A stretch of 64,000 nucleotides of DNA from Flagellimonas pacifica (GCF_900215465.1 NZ_OBEH01000004.1:1-64000); one strand, 5' to 3'; positions 1-9,077 are shown, counted from the stretch's first letter. The notes: generated by a model not told the origin, from the sequence alone. Numbers and translations: made by a program.

Positions 1-498
1 AATCAAGGACCTGACGGGAACCAAGGACCGCAAGGACCAATAGGAAACCAGGGACCAGATGGAAATCAAGGACCCGATGGAAATCAAGGACCCGACGGAA
101 ACCAAGGACCTGACGGAAACCAGGGACCCGATGGAAATCAAGGACCTGATGGGAACCAAGGACCCGATGGAAACCAGGGACCCGATGGGAACCAAGGACC
201 TGACGGAAATCAAGGACCTGACGGTAACCAAGGGCCGCAAGGACCAATAGGAAACCAGGGACCTGATGGGAATCAAGGACCTGATGGGAATCAAGGACCG
301 CAAGGACCAATAGGAAATCAAGGGCCTGATGGGAACCAAGGACCGCAGGGACCTGACGGAAATCAAGGACCTGACGGTAACCAAGGGCCGCAAGGACCAA
401 TAGGAAACCAAGGACCCGACGGAAACCAAGGACCTGACGGAAATCAAGGACCTGTTGGTGACCAAGGGCCGCAGGGGCCACCTGGACCATCAGGGCCT
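1..498 (+). repeat. 18-bp tandem repeats encoding Gly-X-Y triplets
   Basis: The DNA is built of 18-bp units (consensus ggacctgacggaaatcaa with third-position variation), interrupted by 9-bp insertions that encode GPQGPI-type triplets. The unit is in frame with the collagen-like protein, so gain or loss of units changes stalk length without breaking the frame. The array continues upstream of the window. Confidence 0.9.
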
Positions 499-1023
499 GT
501 ACAAACTCTAACCAAAACAGGTATCACCATTACATTAAGCGATGGTGGGGGATCAGTTGATGAAACTGTAACCAACTTATCACAAAACACAGGAACAGGG
601 GTAATAACATATACCAATGAGAATTCAACAAACCAAACCGCAAATGTAGTAGGTACGGAAACCGACAATAGCATTTCCGTAGGCTCCAATGGTGGTGCTT
701 ATTACGTAAGTCCAATTAAAGCCTTCGGAAAAATTGCTTCAAATGGTTCCATACTAAGGGCAACTTCAGGTATAACCGTTACCAAATTGGGAGGAAATGG
801 TCGCTATCGGGTCAATTTACCATCCGGATTAGTATCAGACGCAAACTATATAATACAACTAACTCAACCAGGAAGGGGTGGCGCAGGAAATGATGATCCA
901 GGGATATCATACAACAATCAAACATCATCCAGTTTTGAAGTCATTGTTGGTGATAACGACAATGGTGGTGGCAACCGATTTAGATACAATTCTGAATTTA
1001 TGTTTACCATTTTAGATTTATAG
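1..1023 (+). CDS. collagen-like repeat protein (5' end outside window)
   Basis: The reading frame is open from base 1 and stops at 1021-1023, so the N-terminus lies upstream of the window. About the first 166 residues are Gly-X-Y triplets, mostly a six-residue unit GPDGNQ with GPQGPIGNQ variants, closing with [10 protein letters not shown] non-repetitive C-terminal part of about 174 residues follows, rich in Gly, Asn, Thr and Ser, with predicted beta character. Collagen-like triplets in bacteria form surface stalks or fibres; here export is inferred because the next two genes encode signal-peptide proteins. No C-terminal T9SS sorting domain is obvious. The function is unknown. The gene ends 6 nt before the next start, so the two are probably co-transcribed. 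Confidence 0.85.
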   Translation, partial: NQGPDGNQGPQGPIGNQGPDGNQGPDGNQGPDGNQGPDGNQGPDGNQGPDGNQGPDGNQGPDGNQGPDGNQGPDGNQGPQGPIGNQGPDGNQGPDGNQGPQGPIGNQGPDGNQGPQGPDGNQGPDGNQGPQGPIGNQGPDGNQGPDGNQGPVGDQGPQGPPGPSGPVQTLTKTGITITLSDGGGSVDETVTNLSQNTGTGVITYTNENSTNQTANVVGTETDNSISVGSNGGAYYVSPIKAFGKIASNGSILRATSGITVTKLGGNGRYRVNLPSGLVSDANYIIQLTQPGRGGAGNDDPGISYNNQTSSSFEVIVGDNDNGGGNRFRYNSEFMFTILDL

Positions 1024-1029
1024 ATAACT

Positions 1030-2043
1030 ATGAGAAACGTATTCACAATATTAGTTTTTATTTTAACAGCCAACGCTTCTTATGCCCAAATTGAGGCTGG
1101 CCTATTGTTTAGCCTCAATACAGGTACTACATCTGAAATAAATGCCATTACCGGCATGCAACAGGGGCAAATGTTATTCAATACGGATACCCGGGAACTA
1201 TTGGTTTTCAATGGGAGTAACTGGGTAACCACTTCAAATTCCAATTGGCTTTTAACAGGAAATGTAGGTAGCAATGGATCCTTCTTAGGCACAACCAATG
1301 ATGTCAGTATGGATATAAGATCCAACAATGTTAGTACTCTAGAGGTTGGAAGAAGACAAACACTAGGGTTGGTCCAAAATTATCTTGATTATACCGATGG
1401 AAATCAATACCTCACCTACCTTAAAGGTGTCAATGGAGTTTCTGCATTACAATTTCAAGCGGACGCCGCAGCTTTTTACAAGCCTATGTTCTTTACCAAT
1501 AGTGATGGAAACTTTAGACTAAAAGGGAGTGCAGCAAGTACTGATTTTTTTGAAATTGGATCCAATGGAGTATCCAACGCTGGAGAACTGGAATTTATTA
1601 TCGCTGATGATGGTGCAGAACCTTTCATTTTTAAACGCTTTGATTATAGAGATCAGCAGCTTAAAGAGCTTTTTAGAATTCAAGGAAGTGCCAATGCCCA
1701 AAATGCAAAACCCAGAGTTGGTGTAAACACAGGGCAAATGGCCAATTCCACCCTACAGGTCAATGGGTCCGTATCAGCAGCAATTGCAAGAATTACAAAT
1801 AGTATCACACTTACAGAAGATCACCATACCATTATTATGACAGGTGGTTCTCCCAATATAACCTTACCAAATGCCAATAGTTGTTTAGGAAGGGTTTACA
1901 TTATTAAAAATTATTCAGGTAGTAATAGATTTAGTTCAACATACAGAACCGATAATGGGGGCACCAGTACCCAAATACGCAACGGAAGATGTTATATGCT
2001 TCAAAGTGATGGTGTAGAGTGGCAACAAATAGTTAGAGATTAG
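1030..2043 (+). CDS. secreted protein of unknown function, 337 aa
   Basis: The protein starts with a clear Sec signal peptide (MRNVFTILVFILTANASYAQ, cleavage likely after Ala19). The mature part is beta-rich, with a segment (about residues 40-60, GQMLFNTDTRELLVFNGSNW) of a type often seen near the N-terminus of secreted or fibre-like Bacteroidota proteins. I do not recognise an enzyme domain or a T9SS C-terminal domain. The gene lies 6 nt after the collagen-like gene and 27 nt before the next one, so the three look like an operon. A structural role at the cell surface together with the collagen-like protein is an inference from context only. Confidence 0.8.
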   Translation: MRNVFTILVFILTANASYAQIEAGLLFSLNTGTTSEINAITGMQQGQMLFNTDTRELLVFNGSNWVTTSNSNWLLTGNVGSNGSFLGTTNDVSMDIRSNNVSTLEVGRRQTLGLVQNYLDYTDGNQYLTYLKGVNGVSALQFQADAAAFYKPMFFTNSDGNFRLKGSAASTDFFEIGSNGVSNAGELEFIIADDGAEPFIFKRFDYRDQQLKELFRIQGSANAQNAKPRVGVNTGQMANSTLQVNGSVSAAIARITNSITLTEDHHTIIMTGGSPNITLPNANSCLGRVYIIKNYSGSNRFSSTYRTDNGGTSTQIRNGRCYMLQSDGVEWQQIVRD

Positions 2044-2070
2044 ATAAAACACAAGCATATCAATGATCAT

Positions 2071-3246
2071 ATGTTAAAATCTAAAAAGCAAATAAAATCT
2101 TTTTTACTAGGATTAAGTCTAAGTTGGGCTTTATTCGCCAACGCCCAAGATGCGGTACATAACTTTGGAAATCTTCAGTTTCACGCTACGGCGTCCGTAG
2201 GTTTCCATATTGACCTAATAGATGATGGTGTATTTGATAATAATAAAGGGTTGGCAGGTTTTTACAGTTCAAACAGGCTGACTGTATCTGGTTCCTCAAA
2301 CCCTATTTTCAACGATCTTGAAATTGTTGTGGATAATGGTCTACAATTGGATACTTGGATGGGAGTTACCAATAACACCAATTTTGTGATAGGCAATATA
2401 CTTACCCAAAAAGGCACATCCAATAATTATTTGAACTTCATGAATGCCGCATTTTATAATGGAACAGGAAATTCTACTCATATAAATGGGTATGCAGGTG
2501 CCACCAACAAAGAAACTATAACATTTCCAGTTGGAAATGGGGAACGATTGCGGTATCTAACACTAACATCAAGTGCCATTAACAGCTTGGCCAAATGCGC
2601 CTATTTTTTTGAAAATCCCAATAACCCTGCCTCAATTGAACAGCAGTTTAATACCGAGAATAAGGAGTTTGACAACCTAAAAATCAGTGAACTTGAATTT
2701 TGGAAATTGGAAGGTAATCTGCCTTCCGTGGTAACACTTAGCTGGGACACCAACAGTAATACCAGTTTGTTGGCAAATACTACGGATGAATTGGTTGTTG
2801 TGGGTTGGAGCAAGCAAGAAAATCGCTGGGAACAATTGGGAAATTCTTCAATAAATGGAAATCTCCAAACTGGTTACATTACTTCTGACACCTTCGTTCC
2901 TGATGATTATGAAGTTTTGACCCTGGGCGGAACAGATGATTTATTGGAGCCTTTCTCTGTACTTGACCTCGACAATTACTTCTTAACTCCAAATGGAGAT
3001 GGTGTCAATGATTTTCTATTGATTGACGGTATTGAGAATACGCCCAATAATATTCTGAACATTTACAATAGATATGGGGTTTTAGTATATTCCAAATTAA
3101 ATTACGCAAACGAATTTAAGGGCGTTTCCAATAGAAATTCTGTCATTAGCCGGGATTCCGGTCTCTCCTCTGGAATCTACTTTTATGTACTTACCGTGCA
3201 AGATACACGCGAAAAGTTTCAGGGATATATGTACATTTCGGAATAA
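2071..3246 (+). CDS. secreted protein with gliding motility/T9SS type B C-terminal domain, 391 aa
   Basis: A signal peptide covers about residues 1-25 (ends LFANAQDA). The last ~90 residues carry the CHU_C/gliding-motility-associated C-terminal domain, recognised by TPNGDGVNDFLLIDGIEN, then IYNRYGVLVY, then the GIYFYVLTV....GYMYI ending. In Bacteroidota this domain sends proteins through the type IX secretion system and type B cargo is often linked to SprF-like anchors. The central part (about 30-290) is an uncharacterised beta-rich region. It is the third gene of a set of secreted proteins starting with the collagen-like gene. Its substrate or ligand cannot be read from the sequence. Confidence 0.85.
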   Translation: MLKSKKQIKSFLLGLSLSWALFANAQDAVHNFGNLQFHATASVGFHIDLIDDGVFDNNKGLAGFYSSNRLTVSGSSNPIFNDLEIVVDNGLQLDTWMGVTNNTNFVIGNILTQKGTSNNYLNFMNAAFYNGTGNSTHINGYAGATNKETITFPVGNGERLRYLTLTSSAINSLAKCAYFFENPNNPASIEQQFNTENKEFDNLKISELEFWKLEGNLPSVVTLSWDTNSNTSLLANTTDELVVVGWSKQENRWEQLGNSSINGNLQTGYITSDTFVPDDYEVLTLGGTDDLLEPFSVLDLDNYFLTPNGDGVNDFLLIDGIENTPNNILNIYNRYGVLVYSKLNYANEFKGVSNRNSVISRDSGLSSGIYFYVLTVQDTREKFQGYMYISE

Positions 3247-3333
3247 ACAAGAGTTAAAGTTAAATCAAAGTCTCTGTACCTCCCTTACACTTAAAAATAC
3301 TTCTTAACTTACTCACATAAACAAATCATATTA

Positions 3334-4068
3334 ATGAAACGTAGGACTTTTATCAAAAAAACTGCTGTATCAGGCTTGGCATGTACCCTTCCTCCTATTT
3401 TCCCAGTATATCCCGATTTGGAATATTCAGTGGATGAACTAATGGGAAAAGCAGATATTGAACTCTTTGGTGAAGGAATAAATCTGCGTAAAGAGGCTTT
3501 TGAGTCTTTTGAAAAAATGAAAAAAGCAGCCTATTCGGATGGATTTGATATCAAGATGATTTCCAGTTATCGTGATTTTTACAGACAGGAAGGTATTTGG
3601 GAAAGAAAATATCTTCGTTTTACAGAAGATAACGGAATGCAACCTTTAGATGCCATAGACAAAATAATAGAATACTCAACAATCCCTGGAACCAGTAGAC
3701 ATCATTGGGGAACAGATATTGATATTATTGATGGTTACCCAAAAACTTCTGGAGATGTTTTGGTTCCTGAAAAATTTGAGGCAGGGGGACCTTTCGCCGA
3801 TTTTAAGATTTGGTTGGATGAAAACTCGGAAAAGTTTGGGTATTATATGGTTTACACCAACGAACCGAAAAGACGCGGTTTTAAATACGAACCTTGGCAC
3901 TATAGTTACGCCCCCATTTCTATACCAATGCTAACGGCATATAGAAAATTGAATATTTTGAAACTACTTCAGAAAGAAGAATTCTTGGGTTGTGAATACT
4001 TCACATCAGGATTTTTAAGAACATATATCCAGAACAATATTTTAGATATCAACCAAAATCTTTTGTAA
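3334..4068 (+). CDS. M15 family D-alanyl-D-alanine carboxypeptidase, 244 aa
   Basis: The protein matches the VanY/M15 zinc peptidases that trim peptidoglycan stem peptides. The zinc-site signature SRHHWGTDIDI (about residues 119-129) supplies the His and Asp ligands, and WHYSY (about 188-192) supplies the third ligand. The N-terminus MKRRTFIKKTAVSG contains a twin-arginine motif followed by a hydrophobic stretch, so export by the Tat route is likely. The gene stands alone, 87 nt after the T9SS cargo gene and 40 nt before the M48 gene, and may be co-transcribed with the latter. The exact substrate is not known. Confidence 0.85.
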   Translation: MKRRTFIKKTAVSGLACTLPPIFPVYPDLEYSVDELMGKADIELFGEGINLRKEAFESFEKMKKAAYSDGFDIKMISSYRDFYRQEGIWERKYLRFTEDNGMQPLDAIDKIIEYSTIPGTSRHHWGTDIDIIDGYPKTSGDVLVPEKFEAGGPFADFKIWLDENSEKFGYYMVYTNEPKRRGFKYEPWHYSYAPISIPMLTAYRKLNILKLLQKEEFLGCEYFTSGFLRTYIQNNILDINQNLL

Positions 4069-4108
4069 CTCATTTTTTGTATATTGAGTTTTTAAGAACA
4101 CTAACACT

Positions 4109-4873
4109 ATGAGAAGAGGAAGTTGGAAAATCCGTATCCTAATCGGACTTGCCATTGTAGCTTTTGCTTTTGTCCAGCGTTGCAACAATAAGGAAGAAAA
4201 TCCATATACAGGTAGAGTCCAAAACATAAATATGACAGCAGATCAAGAAATAGCCATTGGTTTGCAAAGTGCTCCAGAAATGGCCCAACAACATGGTGGG
4301 CTATATCCTGACGAAAGAATGCAGGCCTTGGTTGATGCCGTTGGGCATAAACTTGTAAATAGCAGTATTGCCAGGGAAACACCGTACGAATATGATTTTC
4401 ACTTATTGGCAGATGACAGAACCATAAATGCCTTTGCCTTACCGGGCGGACAATGTTTCATTACATACGCATTGTTTTCACAACTTACCGAAGCACAGCT
4501 TGCTGGGGTATTGGGACATGAAATTGGTCATGTCATAGGAAGGCACTCGGCAGAAAGGATTGCTGAAAGTAGTTTTTGGCAGACATTGACCATGGGTGCA
4601 TCTGTAGGTGGAGATATGGGAGGTTTGGTAAGTGGTATTGGACAAAACACTTTATTAAAAAATGGAAGAGGAGACGAACTTGAAAGTGATGAACTTGGGG
4701 TTTTATTTATGATTCAATCTGGATACGACCCCAATGAGATGATCCAAGTAATGAAAATCCTAAAGGCGGCGGCAGGACCAAATAGGGTTCCAGAGTTCCA
4801 GAGTACGCATCCAGACCCTGAAAACAGGATAGAAAAAATAAAAGAAGCCATTGAAAAATATTCAGGTCGATAG
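4109..4873 (+). CDS. M48 family zinc metalloprotease, 254 aa
   Basis: The catalytic motif HEIGHVIGRH lies at about residues 137-146, with the third-ligand Glu in GDELESDELG further on, as in the HtpX/BepA/LoiP (M48) group. An N-terminal hydrophobic segment (about 9-23) precedes QRCNNKEEN. The Cys resembles a lipoprotein site but the residues before it (VQR) do not fit a lipobox, so a membrane anchor is also possible. M48 proteases of this type act in the periplasm on misfolded outer membrane proteins. The protein ends with a conserved STHPDPENRI segment typical of the family. Confidence 0.88.
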   Translation: MRRGSWKIRILIGLAIVAFAFVQRCNNKEENPYTGRVQNINMTADQEIAIGLQSAPEMAQQHGGLYPDERMQALVDAVGHKLVNSSIARETPYEYDFHLLADDRTINAFALPGGQCFITYALFSQLTEAQLAGVLGHEIGHVIGRHSAERIAESSFWQTLTMGASVGGDMGGLVSGIGQNTLLKNGRGDELESDELGVLFMIQSGYDPNEMIQVMKILKAAAGPNRVPEFQSTHPDPENRIEKIKEAIEKYSGR

Positions 4874-4899
4874 ATTTGGCACGTTCATCGATTAAAAAG

Positions 4900-4927
4900 T
4901 TTCATTCGTCAGTTTTGTCTACCTTTG
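4900..4927 (+). promoter_or_regulatory. promoter of the 55-residue membrane protein gene
   Basis: TACCTTTG at 4920-4927 matches the Bacteroidota -7 box TAnnTTTG. TTTC at 4900-4903, 16 nt upstream, could serve as a weak -33 element. The start codon of the small gene is 64 nt further on. Confidence 0.5.
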
Positions 4928-4991
4928 TGTGACCCCAAATCAATATTACCTTTTCTTTTAACCCATTTTTGCTATCTAACGAGAACAGCAT

Positions 4992-5159
4992 ATGGGAACA
5001 CTATTACATTTCAAAAGCCTTTACACAGAGGCGTTTGATAACTGCAAACCGAGTTTTGTGGTTGTCTTATTAAAGGGATACGCAATATTTTGTGGCGTTT
5101 TGTTGACTATGGCAGTATATGCATTTTTATACAGAGCCTTTACAGGATTTGATTTTTAA
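4992..5159 (+). CDS. small membrane protein, DUF6747-like, 55 aa
   Basis: The ORF encodes MGTLLHFKSLYTEAFDNCKP..., then one hydrophobic segment (about residues 21-46) and ends FTGFDF. I recall very similar ~55-residue proteins in Flavobacteriaceae annotated DUF6747; that match is from memory and not searched. A matching -7 box upstream and a strong terminator 45 nt downstream make it a complete monocistronic unit, which supports it being real. The single membrane span with a polar N-terminal half suggests an inner-membrane micro-protein. The function is unknown. Confidence 0.7.
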   Translation: MGTLLHFKSLYTEAFDNCKPSFVVVLLKGYAIFCGVLLTMAVYAFLYRAFTGFDF

Positions 5160-5204
5160 AAGCAAAAACCGATTTACTCTTTTACATGAACACTAAATGA
5201 GTTA

Positions 5205-5234
5205 AAAAGCCCATCCGTTTGGATGGGCTTTTTT
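5205..5234. terminator. bidirectional Rho-independent terminator
   Basis: Ten-base-pair stem (AAGCCCATCC / GGATGGGCTT) with loop gttt, flanked by an A run on the left and a T run on the right. It sits between the convergent small membrane protein gene and the ankyrin gene and can serve both. Confidence 0.88.
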
Positions 5235-5258
5235 GGCTTGGATGAATAAACTCCTTCC

Positions 5259-5651
5259 TTATTTTTTCATAGCCGTTTTTAAAATTTCCAAAGCTTCCTT
5301 AGCATTGGACAACTCTGCATATTTTTTTGGAGTGTAACCTTTGTCACAACGTTTTTTAAAATCCGCTCCATTGGCAATAAGCAGTTTTAAGATCTCAGCC
5401 TTATTGTAACGTGCCGCAAAATGAACGGGAGCCATTCCCATTGATTTTTTGTTCACATCCTCTCCAAGATCAATTAGTTTTTTTACCATATCCACATCAC
5501 CATTTAAAATAGCTTTACAAAATGAACTAAGTTCATCAGGGATAGCAGTGATGTAAACGTTGTCTTTAGCAGAAATTGCTGATTCGTTGGCAAATGTGCC
5601 TGTAGCCACAAACATAAAAGCAACAGCTACGGTTAGGATTGTTTTTTTCAT
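5259..5651 (-). CDS. secreted ankyrin-repeat protein, 130 aa
   Basis: I place the start at 5651 because the protein then begins with a good signal peptide (MKKTILTVAVAFMFVATGTFA); the frame extends 39 codons further upstream but that part does not look coding. After the signal, about three ankyrin-like units follow (for example GDVDMVKKLIDLGEDVN, APVHFAARYNKAEILKLLIANGAD, GYTPKKYAEL). Small periplasmic ankyrin proteins usually mediate protein binding and some act with catalases or as immunity-like factors, but no partner is evident here. Confidence 0.82.
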   Translation of the reverse strand: MKKTILTVAVAFMFVATGTFANESAISAKDNVYITAIPDELSSFCKAILNGDVDMVKKLIDLGEDVNKKSMGMAPVHFAARYNKAEILKLLIANGADFKKRCDKGYTPKKYAELSNAKEALEILKTAMKK

Positions 5652-5857
5652 GATGAATAATTTTTGATTAATGATTAATTGATATAAAAATAGACTCCAT
5701 AGATTATCAATTGTTACAGCATTAACACTTAAATAACTAAACTTTAACAAGTCTGTTTTTTTTAACATAAATAATTAACAAATACAAAGGCAGAAAATCT
5801 CCTAATTACTGGTGCATCCAGCCAATTCAAACTATTTTTGATGTTTAATTCTACAGC

Positions 5858-7375
5858 ATGAACAAGAAAGTGATCCTTATGATTTTGGATGGCTGGGGGA
5901 AATCTCCGGATCCAAAAGTATCGGCCATAGAACAAGCCAACACCCCCTTTATTGATTCTTTGTATACCAAATATGCAAATGCCAATTTGTTAACGGATGG
6001 AATGAATGTTGGTCTACCCGAAGGACAAATGGGAAATAGTGAGGTAGGACATATGAACCTTGGAGCAGGAAGGATTGTCTACCAAGATTTAGCAAAAATC
6101 AACAAAGCTGTCCAAGAAGACACTTTAAAACATGAGAAAGTCCTTAAAAATGCTTTTGAACATGCTAAAACCCATGACAAGGCTGTTCATTTTTTAGGAT
6201 TGGTAAGTAACGGCGGTGTGCACAGTCATATAAATCACTTAAAAGCGCTGATCAAAGCAGCGGATGAAAATGGAGTTCAAAAGTCTTTTATCCATGCATT
6301 TACAGATGGTAGGGATGTTGACCCCAAAAGTGGGAAAGGCTTTCTTGAAGACGTGGAGAATTTCTGTTCAGATAAAAGCACAAAACTGGCCACTGTGATA
6401 GGTCGATATTATGCAATGGACCGTGACAAAAGATGGGAACGTGTAAAACTGGCTTATGATGTAATGGTGAACAATTCAGGAGAAAAAGTGACAGATATTT
6501 CACAAGCCATGCAAAAAAGTTACGATGAAGGCACTACAGATGAATTTATAAAACCTTTGGTCTTGACAGATCAGGAAAACAACCCTGTTGCGAAAATTTC
6601 TGAAGGTGATGTTATTGTTTTCTTCAATTTTAGAACTGATAGAGGTAGGGAATTGACACAGGTTTTGAGTCAGGAAGATTTTCACGAACAGAACATGCAT
6701 AAATTAGACCTATATTACGTAACTATGACCAATTATGATGATTCATTCCAAGGAATCAAGGTGGTCTATGACAAGGAAAATATTAAAGAAACATTAGGAG
6801 AGGTTCTTGCCTCGCATGGCAAAAAACAAATCCGAATAGCGGAAACTGAAAAATATCCACATGTCACCTTTTTCTTCAACGGAGGTAGGGAAGAACCTTT
6901 TGAAGGTGAAAAACGAATTCTTTGCCCATCTCCAAAAGTAGCTACCTATGACCTTCAGCCAGAAATGAGTGCCTATGAGATTAGAGATGCCATAATACCA
7001 GAATTGCACACAGCAGAAGCCAGTTTTGTATGTCTCAATTTTGCCAATCCAGATATGGTTGGCCATACAGGTGTTATGGAAGCCGCAGTAAAAGCATGTG
7101 AAACTGTAGACTCATGCGCCAAAGATGTAATAACCGCTGGACTTGATAATGGTTATTCAACAATAGTTATTGCCGATCATGGCAATTGTGATACAATGGT
7201 CAATCCTGATGGAAGCCCGAACACGGCACATACCACTAATCCAGTCCCATTGATTTTGGTCGATAATGAAATCAAAGAAATTAAAGATGGGGTACTGGGA
7301 GATATTGCTCCAACTGTCTTACATCTTTTAGGAATTGAACAACCTAGTTTAATGACTCAAAAATCACTGGTTTAA
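5858..7375 (+). CDS. gpmI: 2,3-bisphosphoglycerate-independent phosphoglycerate mutase
   Basis: The enzyme interconverts 3- and 2-phosphoglycerate in glycolysis, using two manganese ions. The phosphatase-superfamily N-terminus MILDGWG supplies a metal Asp (Asp11), the phosphorylated Ser is in GQMGNSEVGH (Ser61), and the C-terminal metal site appears as DHGNCD and TAHTTNPVP. The length of 505 residues is normal for the family. The gene has its own upstream region of about 200 nt shared with the divergent ankyrin gene. The next gene, map, has its own -7 box, so co-transcription is optional. Confidence 0.97.
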   Translation: MNKKVILMILDGWGKSPDPKVSAIEQANTPFIDSLYTKYANANLLTDGMNVGLPEGQMGNSEVGHMNLGAGRIVYQDLAKINKAVQEDTLKHEKVLKNAFEHAKTHDKAVHFLGLVSNGGVHSHINHLKALIKAADENGVQKSFIHAFTDGRDVDPKSGKGFLEDVENFCSDKSTKLATVIGRYYAMDRDKRWERVKLAYDVMVNNSGEKVTDISQAMQKSYDEGTTDEFIKPLVLTDQENNPVAKISEGDVIVFFNFRTDRGRELTQVLSQEDFHEQNMHKLDLYYVTMTNYDDSFQGIKVVYDKENIKETLGEVLASHGKKQIRIAETEKYPHVTFFFNGGREEPFEGEKRILCPSPKVATYDLQPEMSAYEIRDAIIPELHTAEASFVCLNFANPDMVGHTGVMEAAVKACETVDSCAKDVITAGLDNGYSTIVIADHGNCDTMVNPDGSPNTAHTTNPVPLILVDNEIKEIKDGVLGDIAPTVLHLLGIEQPSLMTQKSLV

Positions 7376-7421
7376 ACAGTTATCCCCTTATTAGAAATCC
7401 TGTCGTTAATTGATTTCAGCT

Positions 7422-7429
7422 TATCTTTG
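7422..7429 (+). promoter_or_regulatory. -7 box of map promoter
   Basis: TATCTTTG matches TAnnTTTG and ends only 5 nt before the map start codon at 7435. Transcription from it would give an almost leaderless mRNA. No clear -33 TTG is seen at the expected distance. Confidence 0.55.
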
Positions 7430-7434
7430 CACCC

Positions 7435-8253
7435 ATGGTAAAAATTAAGACAGCGGAGCAGATTGAACTGATGCGCGAAAGTGCATTGGTAGTTTCTAGA
7501 ACTCTGGGAATGTTGGCTTCAGAAATAAAGCCAGGTGCCAATCCATTGCATCTGGATAAATTGGCAGAAGATTTTATACGTGAGCAAGGTGCAGAACCAG
7601 GTTTTTTGGGTATGTACGACTTTCCAAACACTTTAAACTGGAGCCCAAATGCCCAAGTGGTTCATGGAATTCCCAACAATGACCCACTAAAAGAAGGAGA
7701 CATTATCTCTGTAGATTGTGGCGCTTTCAAAAATGGATATTATGGAGATCATGCCTATACTTTTGAGGTAGGTGAAGTTGCTACGGAAACCAAAAAATTG
7801 CTTAGAGTTACCAAAGAATCCCTTTATGTTGGTATTCGAGAATTTAAAGAAGGTAATCGGGTAGGAGATGTGGGCTACGCCATCCAAAAATATTGTGAGG
7901 ACCATGGCTATGGTGTTGTCCGAGAATTGGTGGGGCACGGTCTGGGGACCGAACTCCATGAAGATCCTCAAATGCCAAATTACGGAAAACGGGGCAGAGG
8001 GAAAAAATTTGTAAATGGGATGGTAGTCGCTATTGAACCCATGATCAATATGGGCACCAGACGAATAAAACAACTTAAGGATGGATGGACCATTCTAACT
8101 GCAGATGGCAAGCCAAGTGCACATTTTGAACATGATGTGGCATTGATAGATGGTAAGCCTGAACTATTATCCACCTTCCAATATATATACGATGCTCTAG
8201 GAATCAAAAGTGAAGAAGAAGAAGAGTTCCGAAGTAAAAAGCTTCAGATTTAA
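7435..8253 (+). CDS. map: type I methionine aminopeptidase
   Basis: The enzyme removes the initiator Met from nascent proteins in the cytoplasm. The pita-bread fold metal ligands are visible: Asp94 in ISVDCGAF, Asp105 in GYYGDHAYTF, His in GHGLGTELHEDP, Glu in AIEPMINMG and Glu in HFEHDVAL. The length of 272 residues is usual for Bacteroidota MetAP. It lies 59 nt after gpmI and 27 nt before the methyltransferase gene. The start codon lies just after the promoter -7 box; no in-frame Met close downstream gives a better family start. Confidence 0.96.
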   Translation: MVKIKTAEQIELMRESALVVSRTLGMLASEIKPGANPLHLDKLAEDFIREQGAEPGFLGMYDFPNTLNWSPNAQVVHGIPNNDPLKEGDIISVDCGAFKNGYYGDHAYTFEVGEVATETKKLLRVTKESLYVGIREFKEGNRVGDVGYAIQKYCEDHGYGVVRELVGHGLGTELHEDPQMPNYGKRGRGKKFVNGMVVAIEPMINMGTRRIKQLKDGWTILTADGKPSAHFEHDVALIDGKPELLSTFQYIYDALGIKSEEEEEFRSKKLQI

Positions 8254-8280
8254 ACAAGTTACTCTTTCATTAAATAAAAA

Positions 8281-9045
8281 ATGAAACGGTTTTTTAAATT
8301 TTTCCTGAACCTTTTTCCCAGACCATTGCTCATCAAATTAAGCTATTGGGTAAGGCCTATTATTGCCTTATTCTTGAAAGGCAAAAAACATGTAGATCCC
8401 ATTGATGGCAGAAGTTTTAGGACATTCTTGCCTTATGGTTATGAAAACCCGAGGGAAAATGTACTCTCCCCCTCCACCCTTTCTTTAGAAAGGCACAGAT
8501 TATTGTGGTTATTTCTAAAAACAGAAACAGATTTTTTTACCAAAAACCTAAGCCTTTTGCATTTTGCCCCTGAACAGGCTTTTCATAAAAGGTTTAAAAA
8601 GTTAGAAAACATAAAATATACCACCACAGATCTAAATTCACCTCTTGCAGATGTAAAAGCAGATATTTGCAATCTTCCTTTTGCTGATTACTCTTTTGAT
8701 GTTATTCTTTGCAATCATGTTTTGGAACACATTCCTGATGATACTAAAGCCATGCAGGAATTATATAGGGTGTTAAAACCAGGTGGATGGGGAATTTTCC
8801 AGATTCCACAGGATTTAAATAGGGAAAAAACCTTTGAAGATAATTCCATAACCGACAAGAAAGAGCGAGCCAGAATTTTTGGTCAATATGATCATGTCAG
8901 AATCTACGGAAGAGATTATTTTGATAAGCTAAGCAGCATTGGCTTCAAAGTTGAAGAAGTTGATTATTGTCAAAAACTGTCCACCAAAACCATTGAAAAA
9001 TATAGATTGGCAAAGGGAGAAATCATTCCTTTAGTAAGAAAGTAA
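8281..9045 (+). CDS. class I SAM-dependent methyltransferase, 254 aa
   Basis: A Methyltransf_11-type core lies in the C-terminal two thirds. LLHFAPEQAF takes the place of motif I, ADICNLPFADYSFDVILCNHVLEHI carries the acidic loop and motif II region, and LKPGGWGIFQIP is motif III. An N-terminal hydrophobic, basic segment (residues 1-40) may associate with the membrane. The usual DxGxG glycine-rich loop is replaced by HFAPE, a variant known in a subset of small-molecule or SAM-dependent family members. The substrate is unknown. The gene follows map by 27 nt and is probably co-transcribed. Confidence 0.82.
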   Translation: MKRFFKFFLNLFPRPLLIKLSYWVRPIIALFLKGKKHVDPIDGRSFRTFLPYGYENPRENVLSPSTLSLERHRLLWLFLKTETDFFTKNLSLLHFAPEQAFHKRFKKLENIKYTTTDLNSPLADVKADICNLPFADYSFDVILCNHVLEHIPDDTKAMQELYRVLKPGGWGIFQIPQDLNREKTFEDNSITDKKERARIFGQYDHVRIYGRDYFDKLSSIGFKVEEVDYCQKLSTKTIEKYRLAKGEIIPLVRK

Positions 9046-9077
9046 TTCTCCCTTTGACATCATTTTTTCTTATTTCT

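Noticed and set aside
59..250. Frame-shifted ORF with Lys/Asp-rich repeat inside the collagen array
   Set aside because: It is the shadow of the 18-bp repeat read in another frame; the real frame is open from base 1 and continues to 1023.
1..498. CRISPR-like array
   Set aside because: The repeats are 18 bp, contiguous, without spacers, and code for Gly-X-Y triplets.
1..3246. Prophage tail fibre genes
   Set aside because: Collagen-like and beta-rich proteins occur in tail fibres, but signal peptides and a T9SS sorting domain follow, and no other phage genes are present.
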